A stretch of DNA of 53,534 nt from Candidatus Sumerlaeota bacterium (GTDB lineage Bacteria > Sumerlaeota > Sumerlaeia > Sumerlaeales > Sumerlaeaceae): assembly GCA_026398535.1 (NCBI GenBank), contig JAPLSQ010000030.1, positions 1 to 53,534 on the forward strand, in the 5' to 3' direction. A program made the translations under genes and the position numbers. Positions 41,767-51,308 of the stretch are shown piece by piece; within the stretch, counting starts at the first letter, position 1, and every line of letters begins with the position of its first letter. The notes under the pieces are model-generated. The model saw nothing but the letters and a program-made list of their open reading frames with translations. It made no database searches and was not told the DNA's origin.

Positions 41767-43074
41767 ATGGCAGTCATGATGAAAATGAGAGTCTATGATT
41801 ATCCCAGGGAGCGCAAGGCGCTTGAGCGCGCGTTTCAAAGAAAAGAAATGCGCAACAGCCAGCTTGAGGAAACGGTCGCGGGAATCATTGAAGATGTAAG
41901 ACTGCGCGGGGATGCGGCTCTTGCCGAATATACTGAGAAATTTGACGGACGGCGGCTTGGCGCCCGCGCGGTGAAGGTGGCGCCTGCGGATTGCGCCGCC
42001 GCGTGGAGGAAACTTCCGCGTGAGATCGCGCATGCTCTGGAATATGCGCGCGATGGCATCGAAAGATTTCATCGGCGCCAAGTGCGCAAAGGATATGTCC
42101 TGAAGTCGGCCGGTGTAAGGCTGGAGCAGCGGGTTCGGCCGCTGGGGCGCGCGGGTGTCTATGTGCCTGGCGGGCGCGCCTGTTATCCATCGACGCTGCT
42201 CATGAATGTCATTCCGGCCCAAGTGGCCGGTGTTAAGGAAATCATTGTGGCGATGCCTCCGGTTCAAGGCATGGCGGAGGATTTTGTCCCGCTGGCTGCG
42301 GCGCACATGCTGGGTGTTTCAAATGCGGTGTATCAAATGGGCGGCGCGCAAGCAATCGCCGCCATGGCATATGGCACAACGACCATTCCCAAAGTCGACA
42401 AGGTGGTCGGGCCGGGCAACGCTTATGTTGCGGCGGCGAAGCGGATGCTGTACGGCATTATTGATATCGATTCTGTTGCGGGCGAGAGCGAGGTGTTGAT
42501 TATAGCGGACGGGACAGCTCGCCCGGATTATATTGCCGCCGATCTGATCGCCCAGGCGGAGCACACGGGCGGGGAGACGGCGGTGCTGGTTGGCATGGGG
42601 AAGAGTTTTGATTTTGATGCTGTTGAAGACGCGCTTCGCGAGCAGTTGCGCGTCGCCCCGCGCAAGGCGCAGGCGACCCAATCGCTCAAATCTGGCGGTG
42701 TTTTTGTCAGGGTCGCGAATGGCGCGCAGGCTGCCGAAGTCGCCAACCAAAAAGCGCCCGAGCATATCGAAATCATTGCGCGCGGCGCCGAAGAAATAGC
42801 GGACGCCATATCGAACGTCGGCGCGATTTTCATCGGGTCTTATACGCCTGAGGCCGTTGGTGATTACGTCGCGGGGCCCAACCATATCCTTCCCACAGGC
42901 GGGACGGCGAGGTTCTTCTCGCCCTTAGGGGTTGATGATTTTTATAAAACGAGCAATGTGCTTAATTACAGCGCCAGCGCGTTAAGACGCGCAACCCCGC
43001 ATGTGGTGACGCTGGCAGAATGCGAAGGTTTGTCGGGTCACGCGCAAGCGGTTCGTGTCAGGATGAAGAGTTGA
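41767..43074 (+). CDS. hisD: Histidinol dehydrogenase
   Basis: 435 residues, the usual length. Seen: RPLGRAGVYVPGGRACYPSTLLM, VYQMGGAQAIAAMAYGT, VVGPGNAYVAAAKRMLYG, VAGESEVLIIADG, LIAQAEHTGGETAVLVG, NQKAPEHIEIIARGA and AGPNHILPTGGTARFFSPLG, which include the zinc-binding and catalytic Glu/His residues of the family. Known: oxidises histidinol twice with NAD to give histidine, the last step of the pathway. Several ATGs at the beginning (41767, 41776, 41779, 41785) leave the start open. It stands alone, away from other his genes, and its 3' end overlaps rhaB by 17 bp. Confidence 0.97.
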   Translation: MAVMMKMRVYDYPRERKALERAFQRKEMRNSQLEETVAGIIEDVRLRGDAALAEYTEKFDGRRLGARAVKVAPADCAAAWRKLPREIAHALEYARDGIERFHRRQVRKGYVLKSAGVRLEQRVRPLGRAGVYVPGGRACYPSTLLMNVIPAQVAGVKEIIVAMPPVQGMAEDFVPLAAAHMLGVSNAVYQMGGAQAIAAMAYGTTTIPKVDKVVGPGNAYVAAAKRMLYGIIDIDSVAGESEVLIIADGTARPDYIAADLIAQAEHTGGETAVLVGMGKSFDFDAVEDALREQLRVAPRKAQATQSLKSGGVFVRVANGAQAAEVANQKAPEHIEIIARGAEEIADAISNVGAIFIGSYTPEAVGDYVAGPNHILPTGGTARFFSPLGVDDFYKTSNVLNYSASALRRATPHVVTLAECEGLSGHAQAVRVRMKS

Positions 43075-44596
43075 CGCGACAGGAGTTGCGGGTTCCATTG
43101 GACAGTATCGTTTCGAATCGCTGGGCGGCTTTCTGCCAAGCTTGTTTTCGGGAAGGTTTGAAAATCCGGAGGCCAGCAGATTCGCGTATCGCGGCGCGGA
43201 TTTTTGGAATGCTTGTTTCGATGCCTGCGGCCACAAGCTGAATGGCCACATTGCCAAGCGCCGTTGCCTCGATGGGGCCTGCCACAACGACACGCTCGCA
43301 GGCGTCGGCCGACCACTGGCACAGAAGAGTGTTTTGAATGCCCCCGCCAACCATGTGAAGGATTGGCATTTTCATGCCCGTGACTTGATGCAGCACATTC
43401 ATGACATGGCGATACTTCAGCGCCAGACTTTCGAGCACACAGCGCACGACCGCCCCATCGGTTTCTGGAACAGGCTGTCCCGTCTCGCGGCAGAATTCAC
43501 GAATGCGACCGGGCATGTCCCCAGGCAGCACGAAACACGCATCATCAGGATCGATGAAGCAGTGGAAGGGGGGAGCCGCGGCAGCCATCGCTGTCATCTG
43601 GGCCCATGTGTGTGGTTTGTTCTGTCTTTCCCATTCGGCTTTGCTTTCCTGAAGCAACCACAAACCGGCAATGTTCTTGAGCAACCTGAAGCATCCATCC
43701 ACGCCGCCTTCGTTGGTCAGGTTCTGGCGCATGGTTTCATCCGTGATGACCGGTTTGCGCACCTCAACACCCAGCAGCGACCATGTTCCGCACGATAGAT
43801 AAGCGAAATCATCCGTATCGGCAGGAACAGCGGCAACAGCCGATGCTGTGTCGTGTGTCGCCACGGCGATGACCTCGACGGCGCCGCCGCCAATGGCCGA
43901 TGTGACGGCCGGCAACATGCGCCCGCGCAGTGAGCCAGGCGGATTAATCTGGGGAAAGATGGAGCGGGGCAATCCCAGTTTGGAAATCAACAGGTCCGAC
44001 CAACTGTGGGTGTGCGGGTTGGATAGCTGTGTTGTTGATGCTATTGTATATTCCGATCCGATTTGTCCTGTCAGAAGGAAGTGAAAAAGGTCGGGCATGA
44101 GCAGGAATTGAGCTGCCTGCGCCAGCAGATCAGGCTTTGCGCGTTTCAGGGACGCAATCTGGTAAATCGTGTTAAGTTGCATGAACTGGACGCCTGTCTC
44201 GCGGAAGATGATTTCAGGGGGAACATCCTCGCGAAAGACAGTTTCCATCATCCCGTCAGTGCGCTTGTCGCGGTAGTGAACAGGATCGTCGAGCAACTTG
44301 CCTGCTGGTCCTATCAAGCCAAAGTCGTTGCCCCATGTGTCGATACCCAGCGATTGTGTTGGGTGGCCCGCGGCTTTTTGTTCGGCGATCCCCTTGCGCA
44401 GCCCCTCTTTGACATTGTTCCAAAGCGCGGTGAAATCCCAATACAGCGTGTCATTGCGCATGATCCCGCCGTTGGGGAACCTGTGCACTTCGCGCAGGTC
44501 GAAAACGCCGTTTTCATAGACGCATGACATGACGCGCCCGCTCGATGCGCCCAAGTCAACTGCAAGGCACGAGTATTTGGTCACTCCGTAAGCCAT
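43058..44596 (-). CDS. rhaB: Rhamnulokinase (FGGY kinase)
   Basis: 512 residues. Seen: LAVDLGASSGRVMSCVYENG at the N-terminus (phosphate-binding loop), HRFPNGGIMRNDTLYWD, LGIDTWGNDFGLIG, YRDKRTDGMM, a central VATHDTASAVAAVP with the likely catalytic Asp, LSCGTWSLLGVE, and MVGGGIQNTLLCQWSADACERVVVAGPIEATALGN. Known: phosphorylates L-rhamnulose at O-1 with ATP. It follows rhaA by 36 bp in one transcript. Its 3' end overlaps convergent hisD by 17 bp. The aldolase that splits rhamnulose-1-phosphate is not in the window. Confidence 0.96.
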   Translation of the reverse strand: MAYGVTKYSCLAVDLGASSGRVMSCVYENGVFDLREVHRFPNGGIMRNDTLYWDFTALWNNVKEGLRKGIAEQKAAGHPTQSLGIDTWGNDFGLIGPAGKLLDDPVHYRDKRTDGMMETVFREDVPPEIIFRETGVQFMQLNTIYQIASLKRAKPDLLAQAAQFLLMPDLFHFLLTGQIGSEYTIASTTQLSNPHTHSWSDLLISKLGLPRSIFPQINPPGSLRGRMLPAVTSAIGGGAVEVIAVATHDTASAVAAVPADTDDFAYLSCGTWSLLGVEVRKPVITDETMRQNLTNEGGVDGCFRLLKNIAGLWLLQESKAEWERQNKPHTWAQMTAMAAAAPPFHCFIDPDDACFVLPGDMPGRIREFCRETGQPVPETDGAVVRCVLESLALKYRHVMNVLHQVTGMKMPILHMVGGGIQNTLLCQWSADACERVVVAGPIEATALGNVAIQLVAAGIETSIPKIRAAIRESAGLRIFKPSRKQAWQKAAQRFETILSNGTRNSCRVNSSS

Positions 44597-44633
44597 TGTC
44601 TATGTTTTTGCCATGCCAGTATGCCAAGATCGC

Positions 44634-45905
44634 TTATTGACGTTTTGACAGCACGCTTGACTCGTATTGTTTCACTTCGTTCATCCATGTCAGTCTTTGC
44701 GGGACATCTTGTTTGTGGCAATAATAATCCCATACGACGCCGAAAGGCATCGTTTTGCATTCCTCAAGCAGGGCAAGACGGCCCGTGTAGTCGCCGTCGT
44801 TTTCGAGGCTGCGCAACCTGTCAATGGGCTCGAGCAGGGCCATAAGGAGCGCCTTGATCATGCACCGGGTTCCAATCACCCACGCGGCGATACGGTTGAT
44901 GCTCGCATCAAAGAAATCGAGCCCGATGTGAATCCGATCCACAAAACCGCCCCGGAGGATTTCCTGGGCGATTGCTTGAAGATCGTCAGAAAGAATGACA
45001 ACATGGTCGCTGTCCCAGCGCACCCCGCGACTGACATGCAGCAACAGTTCATCAACGAAGAGCAGGGTGGAGGAAATTTTATCCGAAATCGTCTCTGTTG
45101 GATGGTAATGACCTGCATCGAGGCAGAGGATAAGGTGGTTCTTGATCGCATAACCAAGGTAGAATTCGTGCGATCCAACAACATAGGACTCTGATCCGAT
45201 GCCGAACAGTTTGGATTCGACGGAATCGCGGTGATATTTGGGGTCGGCTTTATCGATGAATATTTCGTCAAGCGATGCCCTGAGCCGTTCGCGGGGAGCC
45301 TTGCGGTCAACGGGAATGTCCTTGTAGCCGTCGGGAATCCATAAATTTGTGATGCATGGTGTGCCGAGCGCTCTGCCGAAAGCCGCGCTGATCTTGCGGC
45401 ACGCGATGCCATGTTCAATCCAGAATTGTCGCACAGCCGGATCACGATGACTCAGTGTAAATCCATCGTCCGCGAGCGGATGCGAGTAAAATGTGTGGTT
45501 AAAATCCAAGGCGTGACCGTTGGCTCGAGCCCAATCGATCCATGCCGAAAAATGGCGCGGTTCAAGGCTGTTTCGCTCAACTCGCATTCCTCCGGTATCA
45601 GCGTAACTGGCGTGCAGGTTGAGACGATGCGTGCCGGGGATCAGGCTGTAGGCTTTGTCCAAGTCCTCCCGCAACTCATCAGCGGTTCGGGCTTTGCCGG
45701 GATAATTGCCCGTGGCCTGAATGCCGCCGCCAGACAGGGACGGATCGGATTGTTCGAATCCACCGACATCGTCGCCCTGCCAGCAGTGCAGACTGATCTG
45801 GATTGATGCGAGACGTTGCATTGCCAGATCCGTATCGACGCCGAGAGATTGATACATCTCGCGCGTATGCGCATATGCTTCATCAATGGGAACTTTGCCA
45901 GTCAT
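44634..45905 (-). CDS. rhaA: L-rhamnose isomerase
   Basis: 423 residues, matching the family. Seen: [131 protein letters not shown] and [13 protein letters not shown]. The His/Asp/Glu residues of the metal centres fall in these. Known: interconverts L-rhamnose and L-rhamnulose in the cytosol. GGAGAAA lies about 6 bases before the ATG. It is the first gene of rhaAB, with a palindrome-rich upstream region. Rhamnose is a common unit in pectin and algal polysaccharides. Confidence 0.97.
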   Translation of the reverse strand: MTGKVPIDEAYAHTREMYQSLGVDTDLAMQRLASIQISLHCWQGDDVGGFEQSDPSLSGGGIQATGNYPGKARTADELREDLDKAYSLIPGTHRLNLHASYADTGGMRVERNSLEPRHFSAWIDWARANGHALDFNHTFYSHPLADDGFTLSHRDPAVRQFWIEHGIACRKISAAFGRALGTPCITNLWIPDGYKDIPVDRKAPRERLRASLDEIFIDKADPKYHRDSVESKLFGIGSESYVVGSHEFYLGYAIKNHLILCLDAGHYHPTETISDKISSTLLFVDELLLHVSRGVRWDSDHVVILSDDLQAIAQEILRGGFVDRIHIGLDFFDASINRIAAWVIGTRCMIKALLMALLEPIDRLRSLENDGDYTGRLALLEECKTMPFGVVWDYYCHKQDVPQRLTWMNEVKQYESSVLSKRQ

Positions 45906-45912
45906 TCAGATT

Positions 45913-45970
45913 TCTCCATATTATGGATTTTTTAAGGCCTTAATCCATGATTCCATGAGATGTCAATGAT
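45913..45970 (-). promoter_or_regulatory. Palindromic region upstream of rhaA
   Basis: A perfect 12 bp palindrome TTAAGGCCTTAA (45932-45943) lies inside a wider inverted repeat ATGGATT / AATCCAT (45923-45929 and 45942-45948). A minus-strand TTGACA (45966-45961) could be a -35 element, but no good -10 stands 17 bp from it. The palindrome would sit over the transcription start, as a repressor site would. No rhamnose regulator is in the window. Confidence 0.4.
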
Positions 45971-46039
45971 ACAACCATCCATATGCTATCCAATTATGTG
46001 AAAAATATAAAAATTTGTGAATAGTGCTTTTACTTTCCA

Positions 46040-46445
46040 GTATTGCGTTTCTGCTTATCAGCAATCCCAGTGAGCCGCGCAAGCGGGTCACGATCCGGTC
46101 TGCGGTACCCTCGCCGCAGTCCGCAGCCTCAACGACGCTGTGGTCCCCTCAGCGGGACATGGAAGATGAGGGCGACTTCCGGAATTCTTCCGCATGGAAG
46201 AACAGCGGGAACCGTAAGGTTCACGCTGGAAATTGTGAATGAAAGCCATGCAGTTGGTCCAACCGCGGATGTAGCGTGCATTTGCGGGCAAGACCCTTTG
46301 CGGAGCGGCGCATGAAACTCCCGGAGCCGATGAGCGGCGACTTGTGCCGGCGCAGACCGGCTGGGTTCCGCGTAAAAGTTTTTCGGACGACGGCCGTTCC
46401 ATCATAATATACGGGCGGCCTGCAGACGAGAGAGCAAAAAAAGCA
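46040..46445 (+). ncRNA. Hairpin-rich leader or RNA gene upstream of tuf, family unknown
   Basis: About 0.4 kb with no convincing protein frame. Clear perfect stems, in order: CTGCGG/CCGCAG (46099-46118), GTCCC/GGGAC (46143-46158), TTCTTCC-GCAT-GGAAGAA (46185-46202), CAGCG plus GAACC closing a GTAA tetraloop and pairing with GGTTC plus CGCTG (46203-46228), GCCGG/CCGGC (46347-46362), and GGCCG/CGGCC (46392-46420). I do not recognise RNase P RNA, tmRNA, SRP RNA, 6S RNA or a known riboswitch in it. It may be a translational leader for the tuf-S10 operon or a separate RNA. Strand is assumed from the downstream operon. Confidence 0.45.
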
Positions 46446-46478
46446 GTTCCTAACAAATCGGAGGATTGATTTAAGGCC

Positions 46479-47669
46479 ATGGCTAAGGTAAAGTTCGCGC
46501 GCACGAAGCCCCATGTCAATGTCGGCACGATCGGTCACATCGATCATGGCAAGACGACCTTGACGTCGGCCATTACAAAAGCCCAGGCGGAATCAGGCAT
46601 GGGCCAGTATATTCCTTTTGATCAGATTGACAAGGCGCCTGAGGAGAAGGCGCGCGGTATTACGATCGCGACAGCACACGTTGAATATGAAACGCGAAAG
46701 CGCCATTATGCCCATGTTGACTGTCCCGGTCACGCCGATTATATTAAGAACATGATCACAGGCGCGGCGCAGATGGATGGCGCCGTCTTGGTTGTTGCTG
46801 CCACCGACGGTCCGATGCCCCAGACCCGTGAGCACATTCTGTTGGCCCGCCAAGTTGGTGTGCCCTACATTGTTGTTTATCTGAACAAATGTGACGCGGT
46901 GGACGATCCCGAGCTTCTTGACCTTGTGGAGCTTGAGGTTCGCGAACTACTCAGCAAGTATGAATTCCCCGGCGACGACACACCGATCATTCGCGGTTCG
47001 GCGCTTCAGGCGCTCAATGGTGAAAAGACGGACTACGGCACAGGCTCGGTGGCGAAGCTGCTCGAGGCGTTGGACAGTTATATACCCGAGCCAAAACGCG
47101 ACATCGTCAAGCCCTTCCTCATGCCGGTTGAGGATGTGTTCTCCATTTCGGGCCGCGGCACGGTTGCCACGGGTCGTGTGGAGCGCGGGAAGGTGAAGGT
47201 TGGCGAGAACGTTGAAATTATCGGCCTCCGCGAAACACAGAAGTCGGTGGTCACGGGTGTTGAAATGTTCCGCAAACTGCTTGATGAGGGTGTGGCGGGC
47301 GACAATGTCGGGCTTCTGTTGCGCGGTGTTGAGCGCGATCAGATTGAGCGCGGCCAGGTGGTTGCGCACCCCGGTTCCACAACGCCCCACAAGAAATTCA
47401 AGGCCGGTGTCTATATTCTGACAAAAGAAGAAGGCGGGCGGCACACGCCCTTCTTTAAAGGTTATCGTCCGCAATTCTATTTCCGCACGACGGACGTGAC
47501 GGGCGTTGTCACATTGCCCGAGGGTGTGGAAATGGTCATGCCGGGCGACAACGTGAATATCGAAGTGCAACTTATCAACCCCATTGCCATGGAAAAAGAG
47601 CTTCGCTTTGCCATCCGCGAGGGCGGACGCACAGTGGGCGCCGGCGTGGTGACGGACATTATCGAGTAA
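46479..47669 (+). CDS. tuf: Elongation factor Tu
   Basis: 396 residues, standard for EF-Tu. Seen: G1 GHIDHGKTT, the switch I segment [17 protein letters not shown]3 [16 protein letters not shown]4 NKCD ([11 protein letters not shown]), G5 RGSALQAL, then domain II ([13 protein letters not shown]) and domain III ending [12 protein letters not shown]. Known: carries aminoacyl-tRNA to the ribosome as a GTP complex. GGAGG lies 14 bases before the ATG and a closer AAGG directly before it. It leads the S10 operon here; rpsL, rpsG and fusA, the usual genes before tuf, are absent because rhaA lies upstream. The structured leader precedes it. Confidence 0.98.
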   Translation: MAKVKFARTKPHVNVGTIGHIDHGKTTLTSAITKAQAESGMGQYIPFDQIDKAPEEKARGITIATAHVEYETRKRHYAHVDCPGHADYIKNMITGAAQMDGAVLVVAATDGPMPQTREHILLARQVGVPYIVVYLNKCDAVDDPELLDLVELEVRELLSKYEFPGDDTPIIRGSALQALNGEKTDYGTGSVAKLLEALDSYIPEPKRDIVKPFLMPVEDVFSISGRGTVATGRVERGKVKVGENVEIIGLRETQKSVVTGVEMFRKLLDEGVAGDNVGLLLRGVERDQIERGQVVAHPGSTTPHKKFKAGVYILTKEEGGRHTPFFKGYRPQFYFRTTDVTGVVTLPEGVEMVMPGDNVNIEVQLINPIAMEKELRFAIREGGRTVGAGVVTDIIE

Positions 47670-47737
47670 CACAAACACATACAGGCTGGCCGGCCTTGCG
47701 GTAAGACGCGGAGCCGACCGACCATCACGGGAAGATC

Positions 47738-48049
47738 ATGGCAGGACAACGAATCAGAATCAATCTCAAGGCATTTGACCACCGTCTGCTCGATGAAAGT
47801 GTCAAGGAAATTGTGAACACGGCCAAGAGCACGGGTGCGAAAGTGGCGGGTCCCATCCCGTTGCCGACACGAATATCGAAGTACACGGTGCTTCGCTCGC
47901 CGCATGTCGACAAGAAAAGCCGCGAGCAGTTCGAGGTGCGCCGGCACAAACGGTTGGTGGATATCATCGATCCGACCCAGAGGACACTGGACGCCCTCAC
48001 GGATCTTGATCTGCCCGCTGGTGTGCATGTGGAAATCAAACTCACATAA
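47738..48049 (+). CDS. rpsJ: Small ribosomal subunit protein S10 (uS10)
   Basis: 103 residues, the usual length. Seen: [22 protein letters not shown] at the start, [20 protein letters not shown] and the tRNA-interacting loop, then [20 protein letters not shown] and the closing [11 protein letters not shown]. Known: a 30S head protein, also a partner of NusB in antitermination. It lies 68 bp after tuf and 23 bp before rplC. No internal terminator is visible between tuf and this gene, so tuf and the S10 operon are probably transcribed together. Confidence 0.98.
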   Translation: MAGQRIRINLKAFDHRLLDESVKEIVNTAKSTGAKVAGPIPLPTRISKYTVLRSPHVDKKSREQFEVRRHKRLVDIIDPTQRTLDALTDLDLPAGVHVEIKLT

Positions 48050-48072
48050 CGAGACAGAACACAGGGATACCG

Positions 48073-48828
48073 ATGTCAGTTGGACTTTTAGGAAAAAAAC
48101 TGGGAATGTCGCAGATATTCGACCAGGACGGCAGCCTCGTTCCGGTGACGTATATCGAGGCGGGGCCATGCTATATTATGCAGAAAAAAACCAGTGAATC
48201 CGATGGCTACGACGCTGTTCAAGTCGGGTTTGATGAAAAACGCGAAAAGAACACGACCAAGCCGTTGATGGGGCATTTTAAAAAGGCGTCGCTTTCGCCG
48301 TTGCGTTTTGTGCGCGAATTCCGCTTGGATGACAACGGTAACGGATCGGCCGAGAGTGTTCCTGAAATCGGGCAACAGCTCAGCGTGGATCTCTTCAAGG
48401 TTGGCGATCATGTGGATATCGTGGGTGTGTCCAAGGGACGCGGGTTCGCATCGCCTCTTAAGCGATGGCATGTCAAGCGGGGACCGGAGACACACGGCTC
48501 AATGTATCACCGCAGGGCGGGCTCGCAGGGAGCGTCAAGCTATCCTTCCCGCACGTGGAAGAACAAACATGGGGCTGGCCATATGGGCGCGCAGCGCGCG
48601 ACGGCTGTCAATCTTGTCGTTATCGAGACGGTCAAGGACAAGAACCTTGTAATCGTTCGCGGCAGCATTCCGGGCCATAACAACAGCTATGTGATGATCC
48701 GAAAGACTGTCCGCGGAAAGAAAGCGCAGCACCAGATTGACTTGCTAACGACGCGACGTGAGCGCCAGGCGCAGGAAGCCGCCAAGACTGTCAACCCGCT
48801 CAAGGCTTCCAAGAAGGGTGGAAAGTAG
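48073..48828 (+). CDS. rplC: Large ribosomal subunit protein L3 (uL3)
   Basis: 251 residues, longer than the ~205-210 of E. coli. Seen: SVGLLGKKLGMSQIFDQDG, VTYIEAGPCYIMQKKT, the peptidyl-transferase-near loop HVDIVGVSKGRGFASPLKRW, GSMYHRRAGSQGASSYPSRTW and GHMGAQRATAVNLVVIE. The end carries ~35 extra basic residues (RRERQAQEAAKTVNPLKASK). Known: binds 23S rRNA early in 50S assembly. The extra tail would lie at the surface. It starts 23 bp after rpsJ and ends 11 bp before rplD. Confidence 0.98.
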   Translation: MSVGLLGKKLGMSQIFDQDGSLVPVTYIEAGPCYIMQKKTSESDGYDAVQVGFDEKREKNTTKPLMGHFKKASLSPLRFVREFRLDDNGNGSAESVPEIGQQLSVDLFKVGDHVDIVGVSKGRGFASPLKRWHVKRGPETHGSMYHRRAGSQGASSYPSRTWKNKHGAGHMGAQRATAVNLVVIETVKDKNLVIVRGSIPGHNNSYVMIRKTVRGKKAQHQIDLLTTRRERQAQEAAKTVNPLKASKKGGK

Positions 48829-48839
48829 GCACACAAGCC

Positions 48840-49472
48840 ATGGCTACTCTGAACATACGAAATTCACAAGGCGGCGATGCCGGCATCATCGAAGTTTCAG
48901 ATGCGATTTTTGCCGTTGAGCCGAACAAGAACGCCGTCAGGCATGCTTTGTTGGCCTACGAGGCAAATCAGCGCCAAGGCACGCACTCGACCAAGACGCG
49001 CGGAATGGTGAACGGCGGAGGCAGAAAACCTTACCGTCAGAAAGGCACCGGGCGCGCACGTCAAGGCTCGATTCGCGCCGCGCAGTGGCGCGGCGGATCT
49101 ATCATTTTCGGGCCGCATCCGCGCGATTACAACAAGAAAATCAACAAGAAGGTCAAGCGGCTGGCGCTTTATTCGGCGCTGAGCGATATTCGCAGCAACA
49201 ACCGAATTGTCCTTGTCGATGATTTCCAGATCAGCGCGCCGAAAACCAGGGCGTTCGCGGAATTGCTCGACAGGCTGGGCATCGGCGACGCGCGTAAGAT
49301 TCTCATCCTTCTGGCCGATGCTTCGGGGCATGCCTGTCTTTCCTCTCGCAATCTGTCGAATGTGATGTTGCTCCCCCCGGGAAATGTGAACATCTTCGAT
49401 CTTCTGACATGCGATTACATTCTGTCGGATCCGGCAAGCATCAAAAAGCTACAGGAGCAGATTGGATCATGA
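48840..49472 (+). CDS. rplD: Large ribosomal subunit protein L4 (uL4)
   Basis: 210 residues, standard. Seen: FAVEPNKNAVRHALLAYEANQRQGTHSTKTR, the exit-tunnel loop GGGRKPYRQKGTGRARQGSIRAAQWRGGSIIFGPHPRDY, then KKVKRLALYSALSD and a globular end with SRNLSNVMLLPPGNVNIFDLL. Known: lines the polypeptide exit tunnel; in E. coli it also represses its own operon by binding the S10 leader. Whether the leader before tuf plays that part here is an open question. The stop overlaps the rplW start as ATGA. Confidence 0.98.
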   Translation: MATLNIRNSQGGDAGIIEVSDAIFAVEPNKNAVRHALLAYEANQRQGTHSTKTRGMVNGGGRKPYRQKGTGRARQGSIRAAQWRGGSIIFGPHPRDYNKKINKKVKRLALYSALSDIRSNNRIVLVDDFQISAPKTRAFAELLDRLGIGDARKILILLADASGHACLSSRNLSNVMLLPPGNVNIFDLLTCDYILSDPASIKKLQEQIGS

Positions 49473-49756
49473 AGTCGCCTTACGTCATACTTGATCGCCC
49501 CCTCATTACCGAGCGCGCGACCATTCTGGCCGACCGCAAGGATTTGCCCCAGTACGTGTTCAAGGTTGCGGTGGATGCGAACAAGATCGAAATCCGCCGG
49601 GCTGTCGAGAAGGCTTTCAATGTCAAAGTCAAATCCGTGAACACCATCTTGTTTAAGGGCAAAATGAAACGCCTTGGACGGTCTCATGGACGGCGCTCCG
49701 ATTGGAAGAAAGCTTTTGTCATTCTTGAGAAGGGGCAGAAGCTCGATCAGATTTAA
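49469..49756 (+). CDS. rplW: Large ribosomal subunit protein L23 (uL23)
   Basis: 95 residues from the ATG at 49469, which overlaps the rplD stop as ATGA and gives the standard opening ([20 protein letters not shown]). Seen: [31 protein letters not shown] and the basic loop [22 protein letters not shown]. Known: located at the tunnel exit, contacting trigger factor and SRP. Length and motifs are normal. Confidence 0.97.
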   Translation: MKSPYVILDRPLITERATILADRKDLPQYVFKVAVDANKIEIRRAVEKAFNVKVKSVNTILFKGKMKRLGRSHGRRSDWKKAFVILEKGQKLDQI

Positions 49757-49782
49757 CGGGTTAATATGCAGGTTATAAAGCG

Positions 49783-50613
49783 ATGCCAGTAAAAACATAC
49801 AAACCAGTGACTCCGTCCCGGCGCACGATGAGCGGCTCGACGTTCGACGAGATCACGCGCACCCAGCCGGAGAAATCCTTGGTCGTGCCGTTGAAAAAGA
49901 CGGGCGGACGCAACAATCTCGGTCGTGTGACAAGCCGGTGGATTGGCGGAGGCCACAAACGCCGTTACCGCCTCATTGATTTCAAGCGCGCCAAGGACAA
50001 TGTGCCCGCCAAGGTTGTTTCGATCGAATATGACCCGAACCGTTCCTCGCGCATAGCGTTGCTTCAGTATGCCGACGGGGAAAAGCGTTACATTCTTGCC
50101 CCGGTGGGGCTCAAGGTCGGCTCGCGCGTTGAGAGCGGTGAGACGGCGGAAATTCAGGCGGGCAATGCGCTTCCGCTCAAGTCGATTCCCGTGGGCACGA
50201 TTATTCATAACATCGAGTTGAAGCCAAAGAAAGGCGCGCAACTTGCCCGCAGCGCGGGCGCCTCAGCCCAGTTGCTGGCCAAGGAAGGCGAATATGTGAC
50301 TCTTCGTCTGCGTTCGGGCGAGGTGCGGCTGGTATTGCGCGATTGCCGTGCCACCATCGGTCAGGTTGGCAATCTCGACCATGAGAATATCACCATCGGC
50401 AAGGCGGGCCGCAGCCGCTGGATGGGCAAGCGCCCGGAAGTGCGCGGTGTGGCCATGAATCCGGTTGATCATCCCTTGGGCGGCGGTGAAGGCAAGACGT
50501 CGGGCGGACGGCATCCTTGTTCGCCATGGGGATGGCTTACAAAAGGGTCGAAGACGCGCAAACCGCGCAAACCGAGCCGGAAATACATCATCAAGCGCAG
50601 AGGTCAGAAGTAA
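49783..50613 (+). CDS. rplB: Large ribosomal subunit protein L2 (uL2)
   Basis: 276 residues, standard. Seen: [94 protein letters not shown] (the peptidyl-transferase-near histidine is in DHPLGGGEG) and a basic tail [15 protein letters not shown]. Known: a primary 23S rRNA binder needed for subunit joining. The stop TAA shares its last base with the rpsS ATG. Confidence 0.98.
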   Translation: MPVKTYKPVTPSRRTMSGSTFDEITRTQPEKSLVVPLKKTGGRNNLGRVTSRWIGGGHKRRYRLIDFKRAKDNVPAKVVSIEYDPNRSSRIALLQYADGEKRYILAPVGLKVGSRVESGETAEIQAGNALPLKSIPVGTIIHNIELKPKKGAQLARSAGASAQLLAKEGEYVTLRLRSGEVRLVLRDCRATIGQVGNLDHENITIGKAGRSRWMGKRPEVRGVAMNPVDHPLGGGEGKTSGGRHPCSPWGWLTKGSKTRKPRKPSRKYIIKRRGQK

Positions 50614-50897
50614 TGCCACGAAGCATATCCAAGGGTCCTTTCATCGAACCGGCTCTCGCCAAGCGGATCGAAGCGGCTCAACGTTCGGGTGACAAGCGCG
50701 TCATCAAAACATGGAGCCGCACATCAATCATCACACCCGAAATGGTCGGTCTGACGATCGCCATCCATAACGGCAAGCAGTTCCTTCCTGTTTACATCAA
50801 TGAAAACATGGTGGGGCATAAACTGGGCGAGTTTTCGCCGACGCGGTTGTTCCGCACGCACGGAGGCAAGACCGCCAAGGCCACGGGTGTGAAATAG
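50613..50897 (+). CDS. rpsS: Small ribosomal subunit protein S19 (uS19)
   Basis: 94 residues from the ATG at 50613 (TAATG overlap with rplB). Seen: [52 protein letters not shown], and the RNA-contacting end [22 protein letters not shown]. Known: a 30S head protein contacting the A-site finger. Length is normal. Confidence 0.98.
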   Translation: MPRSISKGPFIEPALAKRIEAAQRSGDKRVIKTWSRTSIITPEMVGLTIAIHNGKQFLPVYINENMVGHKLGEFSPTRLFRTHGGKTAKATGVK

Positions 50898-50931
50898 GAA
50901 CCGGCAAGCGGACGGCACGGAGAACAGAAAT

Positions 50932-51300
50932 ATGTCGAAACCAAAATTCGAAAAGAAATATTTAACGGCCGGCGAGGCCAGATACAGCCACGCCCCCATG
51001 ACCGCACGCAAGGTGCGGCTGGTGCTTGACATCATCCGGGGCAAGACGGTCGGCAAAGCGATGCAACTGTTGACGCTCACTCACAAGCCGAGTGCGGCGC
51101 CGGCGGTGCTTCAAGTGCTGAAGAGCGCTCGCGCGAACGTCGAGAAAGCTAAAATGCCTGACCCCGACGCGCTTGTCGTGTCGACGGCTTTTGCCGATGT
51201 GGCGGGAATGATGAAAAGAACCCGACCGGCTCCTATGGGCCGCGCGGTGCGCATCCGCAAACGTATGTGCCATATTACCATCAGGTTGACAGAGGAATAG
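50932..51300 (+). CDS. rplV: Large ribosomal subunit protein L22 (uL22)
   Basis: 122 residues. Seen: [45 protein letters not shown] and the tunnel hairpin loop [25 protein letters not shown]. Known: spans the 50S from surface to tunnel, where the loop contacts nascent chains and macrolides. It has a slightly extended, lysine-rich N-terminus ([16 protein letters not shown]). It lies 34 bp after rpsS and 8 bp before rpsC. Confidence 0.97.
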   Translation: MSKPKFEKKYLTAGEARYSHAPMTARKVRLVLDIIRGKTVGKAMQLLTLTHKPSAAPAVLQVLKSARANVEKAKMPDPDALVVSTAFADVAGMMKRTRPAPMGRAVRIRKRMCHITIRLTEE

Positions 51301-51308
51301 CGAAATCC

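Noticed and set aside
46024..46315. Overlapping reading frames of 70-90 codons in the leader before tuf
   Set aside because: They are Arg/Ser/Pro-rich, lack a ribosome-binding site and do not resemble any protein. The stem-loop pattern explains the region better.
46040..46445. RNase P RNA, tmRNA, SRP RNA or tRNA in the leader before tuf
   Set aside because: None of their core sequences (for example GAGGAAAGTCC of RNase P or a tRNA-like CCA end) is present.
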